Below the pieces are notes generated by a model, which was not told where the DNA came from, made no database searches, and worked only from the letters and a program-made list of their open reading frames with translations. This document shows positions 9,441 through 17,574 of a stretch of DNA of 47,204 nucleotides, piece after piece. The first letter of the stretch is position 1. Every line of letters starts with the position of its first letter. The stretch is from Flavobacteriales bacterium UBA5081. Its GTDB lineage: Bacteria; Bacteroidota; Bacteroidia; Flavobacteriales_E; Vicingaceae. A program made the translations under genes and the position numbers. Location: positions 77,497 through 124,700 of the forward strand of contig DIAJ01000012.1 of the NCBI GenBank assembly GCA_002415785.1, written 5' to 3'.

Positions 9441-9534
9441 CTTACTTTTTCTTTTTGTGGCGGTTTTTGCGTAATCTCTTTTTACGCTTATGTGTTGCCA
9501 TCTTATGTCTTTTTCTTTTCTTACCGCTTGGCAT
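9441..9534 (-). pseudogene. COX24/AURKAIP1-type basic mini-protein gene, frameshifted
   Basis: From the ATG at 9534 the sequence reads MPSGKKRKRHKMATHKRKK, the start of the conserved ~29-residue Bacteroidota protein with a COX24_C domain. That domain is related to mitochondrial ribosomal protein mS38, so a small-subunit role is likely. After codon 19 the expected ending RLRKNRHKKK and stop (9441) are in another frame: a run of six A residues (coding strand, about 9478-9483) has one base too many. As written, the frame gives KEITQKPPQKEKVRLAF and stops further on. The position between rng and the TPR gene is a common place for this gene. It is either a real frameshift or a homopolymer error. 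Confidence 0.75.
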
Positions 9535-9557
9535 AACTGTAATGTTTTAAATATTTA

Positions 9558-10421
9558 TTAATTCGTTTTAATTTCTTTGATGTAATCATCCACTTGCTTT
9601 TTCACCAACGGATCATTCACCATTTTCTTGTATTCTTCTAAAGTTTCAATCCCTTTTTCAACCTCATCCTGAGAAAGGTACACATCGGTTAAATAAAGAT
9701 AAGCCTCTGCATTAAGGGAGTCAATCTGCAGTACTTTTTCAAAGCGTTCTATGGCTTTATCATACTGTCCGGATTGGATTGCAAAATAACCCAAATTTGT
9801 TAAAGCATTTACATTTTCGGGGTCAATATTTAACACTTCTTGCAAAATTCCTATTCCGCGCATTGGTGGTTGCCCCGTAAGTGACGCTCCCTCAACGTAA
9901 GCCACACCAATTGCCGTCTTTGCATCTAAGTTATCAGGATTAATTTCTTGTACTTTTTCGTAAGCAGCAATGGCTCCGTTTAGCATTTCTTGAGATTGAT
10001 TCTTCGACAATCGAAACGCTTTAAAGTAATTATCGCCGGCTAGCATCCAATTTTTTTCAGTTGAAACTGCCATGGCTTTTTTCTTACTGTACTTAGCAAC
10101 CAGGTTTGGGCGCTTTTCGCGAATACTAATTGAAATGAGTGAATCATATAAGTTCAACTTCGTATCTACATCAGATACTTTTTCCGCTTGTTGCTCTAAT
10201 TCTTTAACACCTTCCGGTAAAGCTTCCGATTTTTCAGCAACTTCATCCTCGTGCCCTTCCCCTTCTGCATGGTCATGACCTTCATGGGAATCAACAGCCA
10301 ACTCCTGCTTTTTTTTCTGATCCGCTTTTCGTTCAGGAGCAAATAAGATAAGGGCTATAACTACAACTCCCGCTAAAATTAGCAGGAGTTGTGTTAATCT
10401 TGTATTTGATTTTGAGCTCAA
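9558..10421 (-). CDS. Membrane-anchored TPR protein with His-rich linker
   Basis: A 287-residue protein. It has one N-terminal membrane helix (LLLILAGVVVIALILFA) and then a charged linker with several His residues (DSHEGHDHAEGEGHEDE), which could bind metal. From about residue 130 it carries TPR repeats, including NPDNLDAKTAIGVAYVEG, DPENVNALTNLGYFAIQSG and DSLNAEAYLYLTDVYLSQ. TPRs are protein-docking scaffolds. It starts 4 bases after the HU stop, so the two are probably co-transcribed. This HU-TPR-COX24-rng order is familiar in Bacteroidota; its cellular role is not known to me. Confidence 0.78.
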   Translation of the reverse strand: MSSKSNTRLTQLLLILAGVVVIALILFAPERKADQKKKQELAVDSHEGHDHAEGEGHEDEVAEKSEALPEGVKELEQQAEKVSDVDTKLNLYDSLISISIREKRPNLVAKYSKKKAMAVSTEKNWMLAGDNYFKAFRLSKNQSQEMLNGAIAAYEKVQEINPDNLDAKTAIGVAYVEGASLTGQPPMRGIGILQEVLNIDPENVNALTNLGYFAIQSGQYDKAIERFEKVLQIDSLNAEAYLYLTDVYLSQDEVEKGIETLEEYKKMVNDPLVKKQVDDYIKEIKTN

Positions 10422-10425
10422 ATTA

Positions 10426-10713
10426 TTAAGGCTTTACGTTTGCCTTAACCTTCTCTACAAAGCTTTTTGAAGGCTTAAATGCAGGAATGAAGTGCTCAGG
10501 AATAATCATGGTAGTGTTTTTAGAAATGTTTCTACCTGTTTTTTCAGCTCTTTTCTTTGTAATAAAGCTACCAAAACCTCTTAGGTAAACATTCTCACCA
10601 CCTTCTAGTGAGTTTCTTACTGTTTTCATAAACTCTTCAACAGTTGCTTGTACTGCTGCTTTTTCAACTCCAGTGTTCTCTGAAATCTCTGCTACGATAT
10701 CTGCTTTCGTCAT
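10426..10713 (-). CDS. HU family DNA-binding protein
   Basis: A 95-residue histone-like protein that bends and compacts DNA as a dimer. The family signature is clear: VYLRGFGSFITKKRAEKTGR followed by NISKNTTMIIPEHFIPAFKP, with Pro at the tip of the DNA-binding arm. The helix-turn-helix N-terminus MTKADIVAEISENTGV is typical. It is the first gene of the minus-strand run and has a candidate promoter about 75 bases upstream. Confidence 0.95.
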   Translation of the reverse strand: MTKADIVAEISENTGVEKAAVQATVEEFMKTVRNSLEGGENVYLRGFGSFITKKRAEKTGRNISKNTTMIIPEHFIPAFKPSKSFVEKVKANVKP

Positions 10714-10787
10714 CTTAAGTTAAATTTGTGATTAAATAAATTAGTTAAAAAAATTATGGTTAAGTGAAACTTTTTTTGTTTCGAGGG

Positions 10788-10815
10788 CAAATATAATAAT
10801 TTTTTAATATTCAAA
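10788..10815 (-). promoter_or_regulatory. Candidate promoter for the HU operon
   Basis: On the minus strand, TATATTTG (10788-10795) matches the Bacteroidota -7 consensus TAnnTTTG exactly, and a TTTG (10812-10815) lies 16 bases upstream. This spacer is slightly shorter than the usual ~19. It would give an untranslated leader of about 70 bases for HU. Confidence 0.55.
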
Positions 10816-10854
10816 ATACTAAATATCACAAAGTTAAACTTTTATTTCGACAAC

Positions 10855-11952
10855 TTGCAAAATATCATAGACGAGAAGCACACAATCCTCTCTGAATTAA
10901 CGAATTGGTACAAAAAAAATCAGAGAGATTTACCTTGGAGAGAAAATAAAAATCCATATTACATTTGGTTATCGGAAATTATTCTTCAACAAACCCGAGT
11001 AGCTCAAGGATTGGACTATTATAATAAGTTCGTTCGCCACTATCCGGAAATTGCCGATTTAGCCAATGCTCCGGAAGAGCAAGTGCTGAAAGACTGGCAA
11101 GGTTTGGGCTATTACTCTAGAGCGAGAAACTTGCATGCAGCAGCTAAGCACATTCAAAAAGAACACAAAGGCAATTTCCCTAAAGACTACAAAGAAATAA
11201 GAGCATTAAAAGGAGTTGGCGATTATACCGCTGCCGCCATTGCTTCTTTTGCCTACGATTTGCCCTATGCGGTATTAGACGGCAATGTGTTTCGTTTTTT
11301 ATCGCGCTTATTTGGAATTCAAACTCCAATCGACAGCAGTGAAGGCAAAAAAGAGTTTCAACAAATATGCAATGAACTCATCGACAAAAAAAATCCTGCT
11401 GAGTTCAATCAGGCTATTATGGAGTTTGGAGCATTGCATTGCACCCCCAAAAAAGCAAAATGCGACAGCTGTCCTTTTCAAAGCATCTGTTTTGCTTATA
11501 ATAACGATATGGTCGATCAGCTTCCGATTAAGGCAAAGAAAACAAAACAGCGAAACAGGTACTTTCATTACCTTATTATATATGCACAAAATAAAATCCT
11601 GATTACGCAGCGAAAAGGCAGTGGAATTTGGCAAAATCTGTTCGATTTCCCATTAGTGGAGCTGGAGAAAAGAACCAGTCCAAGCAAGATTTATGAGAAA
11701 GAAGAATTTAAAAAGCTACTTAACGATACCGAATACAAAATAGAATCTACTTCAAAAAGCTACAAACACATTTTATCTCACCAAATCATTTACGCCCATT
11801 TTCATCACCTAAAAGTTGCTAATTTTGGCAGCCTTAATTTAGGAGAGATGCAAGTAATTGAAGAACGAAATCTAGCAAAATTTCCAATTCCTAAATTAAT
11901 CGAAAACTATTTAAAGGAAGAAACCAATTTGCTATCTTTGTTAGATACGTAA
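10855..11952 (+). CDS. mutY: A/G-specific adenine glycosylase
   Basis: MutY removes adenine mispaired with 8-oxoguanine. Seen: catalytic Glu41 in LSEIILQQTRV, the helix-hairpin-helix LKGVGDYTAAAIASFA, catalytic Asp142 in VLDGNVFR, and the iron-sulfur cluster cysteines at 196, 203, 206 and 212 (C-x6-C-x2-C-x5-C). A C-terminal NUDIX-like domain includes YKHILSHQ, equivalent to the 8-oxoG-sensing FSH loop. The start is TTG; no nearby ATG fits. The 365-residue length is normal. It leads the mutY-ssb-gldE-gldD cluster known from Flavobacterium. Confidence 0.95.
   Translation: MQNIIDEKHTILSELTNWYKKNQRDLPWRENKNPYYIWLSEIILQQTRVAQGLDYYNKFVRHYPEIADLANAPEEQVLKDWQGLGYYSRARNLHAAAKHIQKEHKGNFPKDYKEIRALKGVGDYTAAAIASFAYDLPYAVLDGNVFRFLSRLFGIQTPIDSSEGKKEFQQICNELIDKKNPAEFNQAIMEFGALHCTPKKAKCDSCPFQSICFAYNNDMVDQLPIKAKKTKQRNRYFHYLIIYAQNKILITQRKGSGIWQNLFDFPLVELEKRTSPSKIYEKEEFKKLLNDTEYKIESTSKSYKHILSHQIIYAHFHHLKVANFGSLNLGEMQVIEERNLAKFPIPKLIENYLKEETNLLSLLDT
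11933..11940 (+). promoter_or_regulatory. Candidate -7 element for ssb inside the end of mutY
   Basis: TATCTTTG fits TAnnTTTG exactly and lies 31 bases before the ssb ATG, within the last codons of mutY. No convincing -33 TTTG was found at the usual distance. It would give ssb a promoter of its own. Confidence 0.4.
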
Positions 11953-11971
11953 ACCTTAAACTAAAACTAAA

Positions 11972-12430
11972 ATGGCTGGTGTAAATAAAGTAATCTTAGT
12001 AGGAAACTTGGGTAAAGACCCTGAAGTTAGACACCTTGAAAGCGGCGCTGTAGTAGCTAATTTCCCAATAGCAACTACAGAAACCTACAAAGACAAAAGC
12101 GGTAACAGACAAGAGCAAACTGAATGGCACAATATTGTGCTTTGGAGAGGATTGGCTGAGATTGCCGAGAAATATTTACGCAAAGGAAATCAAGTTTATA
12201 TAGAAGGTAAGCTTCGCAGCAGATCTTGGGAAGATAAAGATGGTAACACACGATACATTACAGAGGTTGTTGGCGACAATATGACGATGCTTGGTAGTAA
12301 GTCAAACTCTTCGGACAGTAGCAGTTCATCATCCCCTGCTGCATCGAACAACGACAACTCACCTTCTGAAAAAGCTGCCAACACACCTGACTTAAGCAGC
12401 GAAGAAGAAGATGACGATTTGCCCTTTTAA
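11972..12430 (+). CDS. ssb: Single-stranded DNA-binding protein
   Basis: A 152-residue SSB. The N-terminal OB fold covers residues 1-105 (MAGVNKVILVGNLGKDPEVR, WHNIVLWRGLAEIAEKYL, YIEGKLRSRSW), followed by a Ser/Asn-rich flexible linker. It ends with the acidic tip DDDLPF, which docks partner repair and replication proteins. The start and length are typical. It lies between mutY and gldE, as in other flavobacteria. Confidence 0.96.
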   Translation: MAGVNKVILVGNLGKDPEVRHLESGAVVANFPIATTETYKDKSGNRQEQTEWHNIVLWRGLAEIAEKYLRKGNQVYIEGKLRSRSWEDKDGNTRYITEVVGDNMTMLGSKSNSSDSSSSSSPAASNNDNSPSEKAANTPDLSSEEEDDDLPF

Positions 12431-12435
12431 TTCAT

Positions 12436-12464
12436 GAAAATGCAATGCCCTATTTTGCATTTTC
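12436..12464 (+). terminator. Hairpin after ssb
   Basis: A perfect 10-bp stem, GAAAATGCAA (12436-12445) and TTGCATTTTC (12455-12464), with a 9-base loop, begins 6 bases after the ssb stop. T residues lie in the 3' arm, but no T-run follows, so it could be an attenuator or an mRNA-end stabiliser rather than a strict terminator. Confidence 0.55.
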
Positions 12465-12488
12465 GATTATTCACCAAATCTACCCGCT

Positions 12489-13829
12489 TTGGAAGACCCT
12501 TATGAACGGAGCTTCGGCTTGCTTTTAAATATTCAAATTACTGACTCCATCGAACTCATTGCCTCTGCTGTGGTAATGGTTATTTTACTAGCTTGCTCTG
12601 CATTGATCTCAGGCTCAGAGGTGGCTTACTTTTCACTAAGTCCCAACGACCATGAAGAAATACAAAATGGCAAAATAAAAGCCTCTGCCATGATTATGGC
12701 GCTTTTAGAAAAGCCCAAAAGACTATTAGCTACTATATTAATCACCAACAACTTTGTAAATGTTGCGATTGTAATTATCTCCACTTTTATCACCGATCAC
12801 TTGATTAGTGATTTTTCAGAAAGCATTCAATTTGTTATTCAAGTTGTAGTTGTTACTTTTCTTTTGCTCTTATTGGGTGAAGTAATTCCGAAAATTTACG
12901 CCAACAAAAGTCCACTTAAACTGGCTGCACTTATGGCTAGCCCTATTTATTATTTAAGGATCATACTCAAGCCATTTAGCAGCATACTTGTTAGTTCTAC
13001 CAACTTTATCGATAAGAGAATTAAGAAAAAAGGTCACAACATTTCTGTTGATGAACTCTCACAAGCACTTGAACTAACCTCCGATGAAAATGAATCCGAT
13101 GAAGATCAAAAAATCTTGGAAGGCATTGTTCGCTTTGGCAATTTAGATGTAAAACAAGTAATGACTGCCCGAGTGGACGTAATTGGCATTGATGAAAAGC
13201 TCAACTTTCAGGAGGTGCTCGACATTATTTTAGATTCGGGTTATTCGAGAATTCCGGTTTTCAAGGACAACTTCGACAACATTAGAGGAGTTCTTTACAT
13301 TAAAGATATGCTTCCTCATTTAGAAAAAAAGGACAGCTTTGATTGGAGAAAGTTGATTCGCAAGCCTTTCTTTGTTCCTGAAAACAAAAAAATTGACGAC
13401 CTACTAAGAGAGTTTCAAGGAATGAAAACTCACCTTGCGATAGTGGTTGACGAATATGGAGGAAGCTCTGGAATCATTAGCTTAGAAGATATTTTAGAAG
13501 AAATTGTAGGTGAAATTAGCGATGAGTTTGACGATGATGATTTGGTTTACTCTAAGCTCGATGACTACAATTACGTATTTGAGGGAAAAACGCCCTTAAA
13601 TGATGTTTACAGGGTATTGAACATTAGTGGCGAAGATTTTGAAGCGGCTAAAGGCGAATCAGACACATTGGCCGGTTTTGCCTTGGAAATTTTTGGAAAA
13701 ATACCTCAAAAAAATGAACGCACTAAATTCAATGGCTATACTTTAACCATTGATGCGGCAGATAGAAGGAGAATAAAAAGAGTAAAAGTAACCATTGCTC
13801 AAAACCAAGAAGAGGAGGAAAATCAATGA
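12489..13829 (+). CDS. gldE: Gliding motility-associated protein GldE (CNNM/CorC-type membrane protein)
   Basis: A 446-residue protein with the layout of CNNM-domain proteins. Membrane helices span about residues 20-180 (LIASAVVMVILLACSAL, with the family motif SGSEVAYFSLS). A CBS pair covers about residues 215-345 (VMTARVDVIGIDEKL, GYSRIPVFKDNFDNIRGVLY, LAIVVDEYGGSSGIISLEDI), and a CorC_HlyC transporter-associated domain closes the protein. In Flavobacterium, gldE sits upstream of gldD and supports GldD function; the same order with ssb and mutY here supports the name. A TTG start is used because no ATG precedes the first helix. It overlaps gldD by 4 bases (ATGA). Confidence 0.9.
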   Translation: MEDPYERSFGLLLNIQITDSIELIASAVVMVILLACSALISGSEVAYFSLSPNDHEEIQNGKIKASAMIMALLEKPKRLLATILITNNFVNVAIVIISTFITDHLISDFSESIQFVIQVVVVTFLLLLLGEVIPKIYANKSPLKLAALMASPIYYLRIILKPFSSILVSSTNFIDKRIKKKGHNISVDELSQALELTSDENESDEDQKILEGIVRFGNLDVKQVMTARVDVIGIDEKLNFQEVLDIILDSGYSRIPVFKDNFDNIRGVLYIKDMLPHLEKKDSFDWRKLIRKPFFVPENKKIDDLLREFQGMKTHLAIVVDEYGGSSGIISLEDILEEIVGEISDEFDDDDLVYSKLDDYNYVFEGKTPLNDVYRVLNISGEDFEAAKGESDTLAGFALEIFGKIPQKNERTKFNGYTLTIDAADRRRIKRVKVTIAQNQEEEENQ

Positions 13830-14401
13830 AAATTAAAGTAGTTTTAGCTGTTGTTTTACTTTCAGTTTTGGCTTCCTGTGGCAATGAAAACATACCCCGA
13901 CCTACCGGTTATTTTAGAATTGATTTGCCGACAAAAGAGTACCGAACGGTTGATAACATTCCTTTTTCTTTTCAATTTGAGCTCCCTCAATACGCACACC
14001 CCAATTTAGAAAGAACCAAAAAGGATTCGAACTTATTTAATATTGATTTTGCAAAGTACAATGCTCGAATTCACATGAGCTATATAAAGGTTGACTCGAA
14101 CATCAATCAACTTTCAGAAGAAGCAAGATCGCTTGTTTACAAACACGTTGTTAAGGCGCAAGACATTAGAGAGGAACTCATCATTAACCCCGAAGAAAAG
14201 GTTTACGGCACTTTTTACCATATTGAAGGCAATGCCGCTTCCGGTTCTCAGTTTTACTTAACCGACAGCAGCCATCATTTTGTGCGAGGTGCACTCTACT
14301 TTAATGTAGAACCTAATTATGACTCCATTGCCCCGGTACAGCAGTTTATTAAAGCGGACATTGAGCGAATGATTGAGAGTTTTAAGTGGGCTGGAGATTA
14401 A
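13826..14401 (+). CDS. gldD: Gliding motility lipoprotein GldD
   Basis: A 191-residue lipoprotein. The signal peptide ends at a lipobox with Cys18 (VLASCGN). The mature part opens with IPRPTGYFRIDLPTKEYR, typical of GldD, which Flavobacterium needs for gliding. The start codon overlaps the gldE stop, so translation is probably coupled. Its last 4 bases overlap the end of the convergent T9SS gene, leaving no room for a terminator between them. Confidence 0.92.
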   Translation: MKIKVVLAVVLLSVLASCGNENIPRPTGYFRIDLPTKEYRTVDNIPFSFQFELPQYAHPNLERTKKDSNLFNIDFAKYNARIHMSYIKVDSNINQLSEEARSLVYKHVVKAQDIREELIINPEEKVYGTFYHIEGNAASGSQFYLTDSSHHFVRGALYFNVEPNYDSIAPVQQFIKADIERMIESFKWAGD

Positions 14402-15825
14402 TTTTTAATCAACTTCTCAACAGAGACTTTATCGCCAAGCGACAACCTTAAGAAATAAAGACCGTCAGCATAATTTGACAAATCAATTTGCTCCATTGGG
14501 TTGTTAAGTCTTCGTTTTAGAATCAAACCACCATAAGTTGAATAGAGTTCCATCTCTAACGCTTCTAATTGAGCATCAATCTTGGACAAGTCAATATTAA
14601 AAATGTTTTTAGAAGGATTGGGATAAACTGTCACTCCTTCCAGTTTAGCATCTGCTTTGGCTAAATCTTCAACAGAAGTCACAAAGTTTGAATCTACAAA
14701 CTCTACCGTAAAGCCGGAAGATTTTAAATTCCCCAATGAATCTAAACCAACGGAATCGCAATAGGTATCGCTACATCACTGACCATTTGTAAAATTAGAA
14801 ACAGTTACACAAACTTCATAAGTTCCATATTGGCTATAAGAGTGACTCATATTTTTTGAAGTTGAAACTACATTTGGAGTTCCATCACCAAAAGAGTATT
14901 GATACTGAGTCCCCGCACTACTAGATGAATAATTTGCTAATATTATTCTATTGTTTAATGTATCCAAAGACTTAGTAAAAGCAGCATGGCATTCTGTATA
15001 ATATACCATTATAGTGTCTCTACAAGTATTTCCAAACTCATCAATTACACTTATAGATGCCTCATATGAAGAGTCAATTAAATAATAATGTTTTGTTTTT
15101 GTATGCAATATAGAGCTATTTAACCAGTCCCTTGTAAAAGAGCTTGAAACACTCCCATCTCCAAATTTCCAAATCACACTATCAAAATAAGTAGACATAG
15201 AGTGAATTTTAAAAAATACTGAATCTCTACTAACATCCCATCTTAATGGACAAAAGTTTACAGAAATAGTATCAGATATTCCACACTTTTTCCCATTAGG
15301 TAATGTTGCCATAAGATTTGGATAATAAACACTTGGCTGCTGATATGTATATTGCAAATCTCTAGTGATGTCTACTATCGCTGAAGATCTGATAAGTGGT
15401 CTCCATTCAAAAGCCAAAGAGTCTATTGGATTTGATTGATTCACAAAATTAATAGTATTCGTGCTATCAAAAGAATAATCGAATTTCGCATCACACTCTA
15501 TCTTTACTAATTGTGTATCTCTACAAGCTACTTGCTGAGTAGCATTATCTATAAGGGTCAACACAGCTTCATAGGTTCCCATTGAATCATAAGTAAATTT
15601 ACCTTTCGTCTTCCCTGTTAAGAGATTATGTACCATATTTACAACTGTATCTCCTGTTCCAGTCTCAAGATAAGTTTGTACACCGCTAATCCATGACCTA
15701 TCTATCGTAAATTCTACATTATGATGGCTCCTAAGCGTGTCATATTCTATACTTAAAGATGAATCACACTGAGCAATTAAATTAATATTTAACAAAAGAG
15801 TAATGGCTAGTAATATTCGCTTCAT
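14398..15825 (-). pseudogene. PKD-domain T9SS cargo protein interrupted by one in-frame TGA
   Basis: The reading frame is continuous from the ATG at 15825 to the stop at 14398, except for one TGA at 14776-14778. Upstream: a signal peptide (LLLNINLIAQ) and PKD-like domains (VIWKFGDGSVSS, YSFGDGTPNVVS, YGTYEVCVTVSN). Downstream, in the same frame: CSDTYCDSVGLDSLGN, then a T9SS type A sorting domain (VYPNPSKNIFNID, DGLYFLRLSLGDK). Without readthrough, the product would lose its sorting signal and could not be attached or released normally. TGA serves as a normal stop elsewhere in this window (gldE), so code reassignment is not supported. It may be a nonsense mutation or a base error. Confidence 0.8.
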
Positions 15826-15882
15826 AACATAAAAAGTTTGAAGGGCAAATATAGAGATAAAAACTTAGCTCAAATTAATGAA

Positions 15883-16923
15883 CTATGTCGCAAGCGTCTG
15901 CGCATAAGTAACTTTACCCTCATGAAATCGATGAAGGGCATAAACCGTAGCTCCTAGCAACACAAAAGCGCCCAATTGATGCAGTAGACCTAAGCTCACC
16001 GGCACGGCAAAAAGCAAAGTAAAAACGCCCAAAACAAATTGCAAGCTCACGGCAAATAGTAAAAAGTAAATGCCTTTTTGTTGAGAGTTGCTCAATTTAA
16101 GTTTTCGGCTTTTTACAAAGAGATAAATGATTAAAGCAAGAACGACATAGGCCAAATAGCGATGAACAAACTGAACGCCGGCAATTCCTTCAATAAAGTT
16201 ACTCCACCAAGGCTGCATGGCAGTTACTGCTTCAGGAATTAAGGTATCTCCCATTAAGGGCCAAGTGGTATAAACTTTTCCGGCATTTAATCCGGCAACA
16301 TAAGCGCCCCAAACAATTTGAAAAATTAAAATTAACAGCAAAAAAACCATTGGCTTTTTCATTCCTTTCTGCAAGACGGGAGGATTGGGATAAATCAAGC
16401 CCAGAGCTACCCAAAAAGTATAAGCAAAGGTTAAAAAGGCCGTAATTAAATGCATCGCTAAACGATAATGACTCACATCGGGCATTTGCTTTAAGCCACT
16501 TTTTACCATGTACCAGCCCAACAATCCTTGAAAACCTCCCATTATTAATATGAGTATAAGTTTGGGTTTTAAACTACTGTTCAATTTTCCCTTCAACCAA
16601 AACCAAAGGAAAGGAACAATAAAAACAAGACCGATCATCCGTCCAAACTGACGGTGAATATACTCCCACCAAAAGATGCGTTTAAACTCTTCAACACTAA
16701 AATTAAAATTGACTTGCTGGTATTCCGGATATTGTTTGTACTTATCGAAAAGTTCGTTCCAGTGGGCTTCATCGGAAGGAGGCGCACTGCCAAAGAGCGT
16801 CCACTCCACCATCGAAAGCCCGGAATGTGTTAAGCGCGTCATTCCGCCAATGGCTACCATTATAAAGATTAAAACACATCCGGTTAATAACCAGACAACA
16901 ATGGGCTTGTGTTCTTTATTCAT
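15883..16923 (-). CDS. ctaA: Heme A synthase (CtaA/Cox15 family)
   Basis: An integral membrane enzyme that oxidises the heme O methyl group to make heme A for cytochrome oxidase. The 346-residue protein has about eight helices and the conserved heme-ligand His motifs: RLTHSGLSMVEW (His33), WWEYIHRQFGRMIG, HYRLAMHL, VQFVHRYLAY and GLLHQLGAFVLLG. The long first loop after helix 1 is of the Cox15 type. The gene stands alone on the minus strand, separated from the upstream lipoprotein gene by a terminator. Other cytochrome oxidase assembly genes are not in the window. Confidence 0.93.
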   Translation of the reverse strand: MNKEHKPIVVWLLTGCVLIFIMVAIGGMTRLTHSGLSMVEWTLFGSAPPSDEAHWNELFDKYKQYPEYQQVNFNFSVEEFKRIFWWEYIHRQFGRMIGLVFIVPFLWFWLKGKLNSSLKPKLILILIMGGFQGLLGWYMVKSGLKQMPDVSHYRLAMHLITAFLTFAYTFWVALGLIYPNPPVLQKGMKKPMVFLLLILIFQIVWGAYVAGLNAGKVYTTWPLMGDTLIPEAVTAMQPWWSNFIEGIAGVQFVHRYLAYVVLALIIYLFVKSRKLKLSNSQQKGIYFLLFAVSLQFVLGVFTLLFAVPVSLGLLHQLGAFVLLGATVYALHRFHEGKVTYAQTLAT

Positions 16924-16931
16924 GAAAGGTC

Positions 16932-16958
16932 AAAAAAAATCCCGCTAAAAAAGCGGGA
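16932..16958 (-). terminator. Rho-independent terminator of the HMA lipoprotein gene
   Basis: The stem TCCCGCT (16940-16946) / AGCGGGA (16952-16958) has a 5-base loop. Read on the minus strand it is followed by a run of eight T. It lies 6 bases beyond the lipoprotein stop and just before ctaA, so the two genes are probably separate units. Confidence 0.85.
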
Positions 16959-16963
16959 AAAGT

Positions 16964-17473
16964 TTATCGTAATTGTTTTAAAAAGTAAGTCAGCAACTCC
17001 GGAAAGTTAATGTCTAGTTTTTCTCGAACTGAGGAAATGGGATTTTCTTTTTTTGAATCCTTAGAAGGTGATGTAGACTCAGTCTCTACTTCTTCTGTCT
17101 TCACTTCTTTTTCTTGCTCAGCAACTAAAGTAGCTTTGTATTGTCCGTCGTGAATTTCACTTATGAATGTTTGAATTTCTTCGGCAGTCATCGCTGATTT
17201 ATCAAATTCAAAATCGGCAAGACCGGCTTCGAAATCAACTTTACTGCTTAAAACTCCATCTAAGTCGGCTACTTTATCTTCGATGTATTTTGCACAACCC
17301 ATTGCGCAAACCATTCCATCAATTTCCATTTTAACAGCGGATTTGTTTTCTGCTAAAACTTCCACCTTTTTTTCTTCCTTCTTGCTTTCCTTGTTAGTGC
17401 TATCTGCAGAACTGCATGCTACAAAAAACAATGAAGCTAGAATTACTGTAAGAGAGAATGTTATTTTTCTCAT
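16964..17473 (-). CDS. Lipoprotein with heavy-metal-associated (HMA) domain
   Basis: A 169-residue protein. The signal peptide ends at lipobox Cys20 (LFFVACSS), followed by a Lys/Glu-rich linker and an HMA fold near residues 46-115. The metal loop reads GMVCAMGC, so Cys56 and Cys60 are spaced C-x3-C instead of the usual C-x2-C. A charged tail of about 50 residues follows. Likely role: periplasmic or surface copper or other metal binding, inferred from the domain. It has its own terminator and a matching TAnnTTTG element 20 bases upstream. Confidence 0.8.
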   Translation of the reverse strand: MRKITFSLTVILASLFFVACSSADSTNKESKKEEKKVEVLAENKSAVKMEIDGMVCAMGCAKYIEDKVADLDGVLSSKVDFEAGLADFEFDKSAMTAEEIQTFISEIHDGQYKATLVAEQEKEVKTEEVETESTSPSKDSKKENPISSVREKLDINFPELLTYFLKQLR

Positions 17474-17492
17474 GACATTTTGATTTAGGAGA

Positions 17493-17500
17493 CAAATTTA
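17493..17500 (-). promoter_or_regulatory. Candidate -7 element for the HMA lipoprotein gene
   Basis: TAAATTTG on the minus strand matches TAnnTTTG exactly and lies 20 bases upstream of the ATG. No clear -33 TTTG is seen at the usual distance. Confidence 0.45.
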
Positions 17501-17542
17501 CTCATTTTATAAATTCATAACATCCGCCCCAAATATTAAAAC

Positions 17543-17550
17543 TAATTTTG
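17543..17550 (+). promoter_or_regulatory. Candidate -7 element for the EamA transporter gene
   Basis: TAATTTTG matches TAnnTTTG and ends exactly on the TTG that could otherwise be taken as the start of the next gene. This supports the downstream ATG at 17575 as the true start. The element is divergent from the HMA lipoprotein promoter. Confidence 0.4.
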
Positions 17551-17574
17551 TCGGCACAAAAGCTCAAACGCCCT

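Noticed and set aside
9475..9485. A programmed -1 frameshift at the A-rich run of the COX24-type gene
   Set aside because: The A6G stretch resembles a -1 slippery heptamer, but joining the two halves requires a +1 shift (or loss of one A), so the usual -1 mechanism does not fit.
11285..11634. Long overlapping reading frames within mutY on both strands
   Set aside because: They are shadows of mutY, which has all catalytic and cluster residues in its own frame.
14398..15825. TGA read as Trp throughout (altered genetic code)
   Set aside because: TGA ends other intact genes here (for example gldE), and the second interrupted gene uses TAG, so reassignment is not supported.
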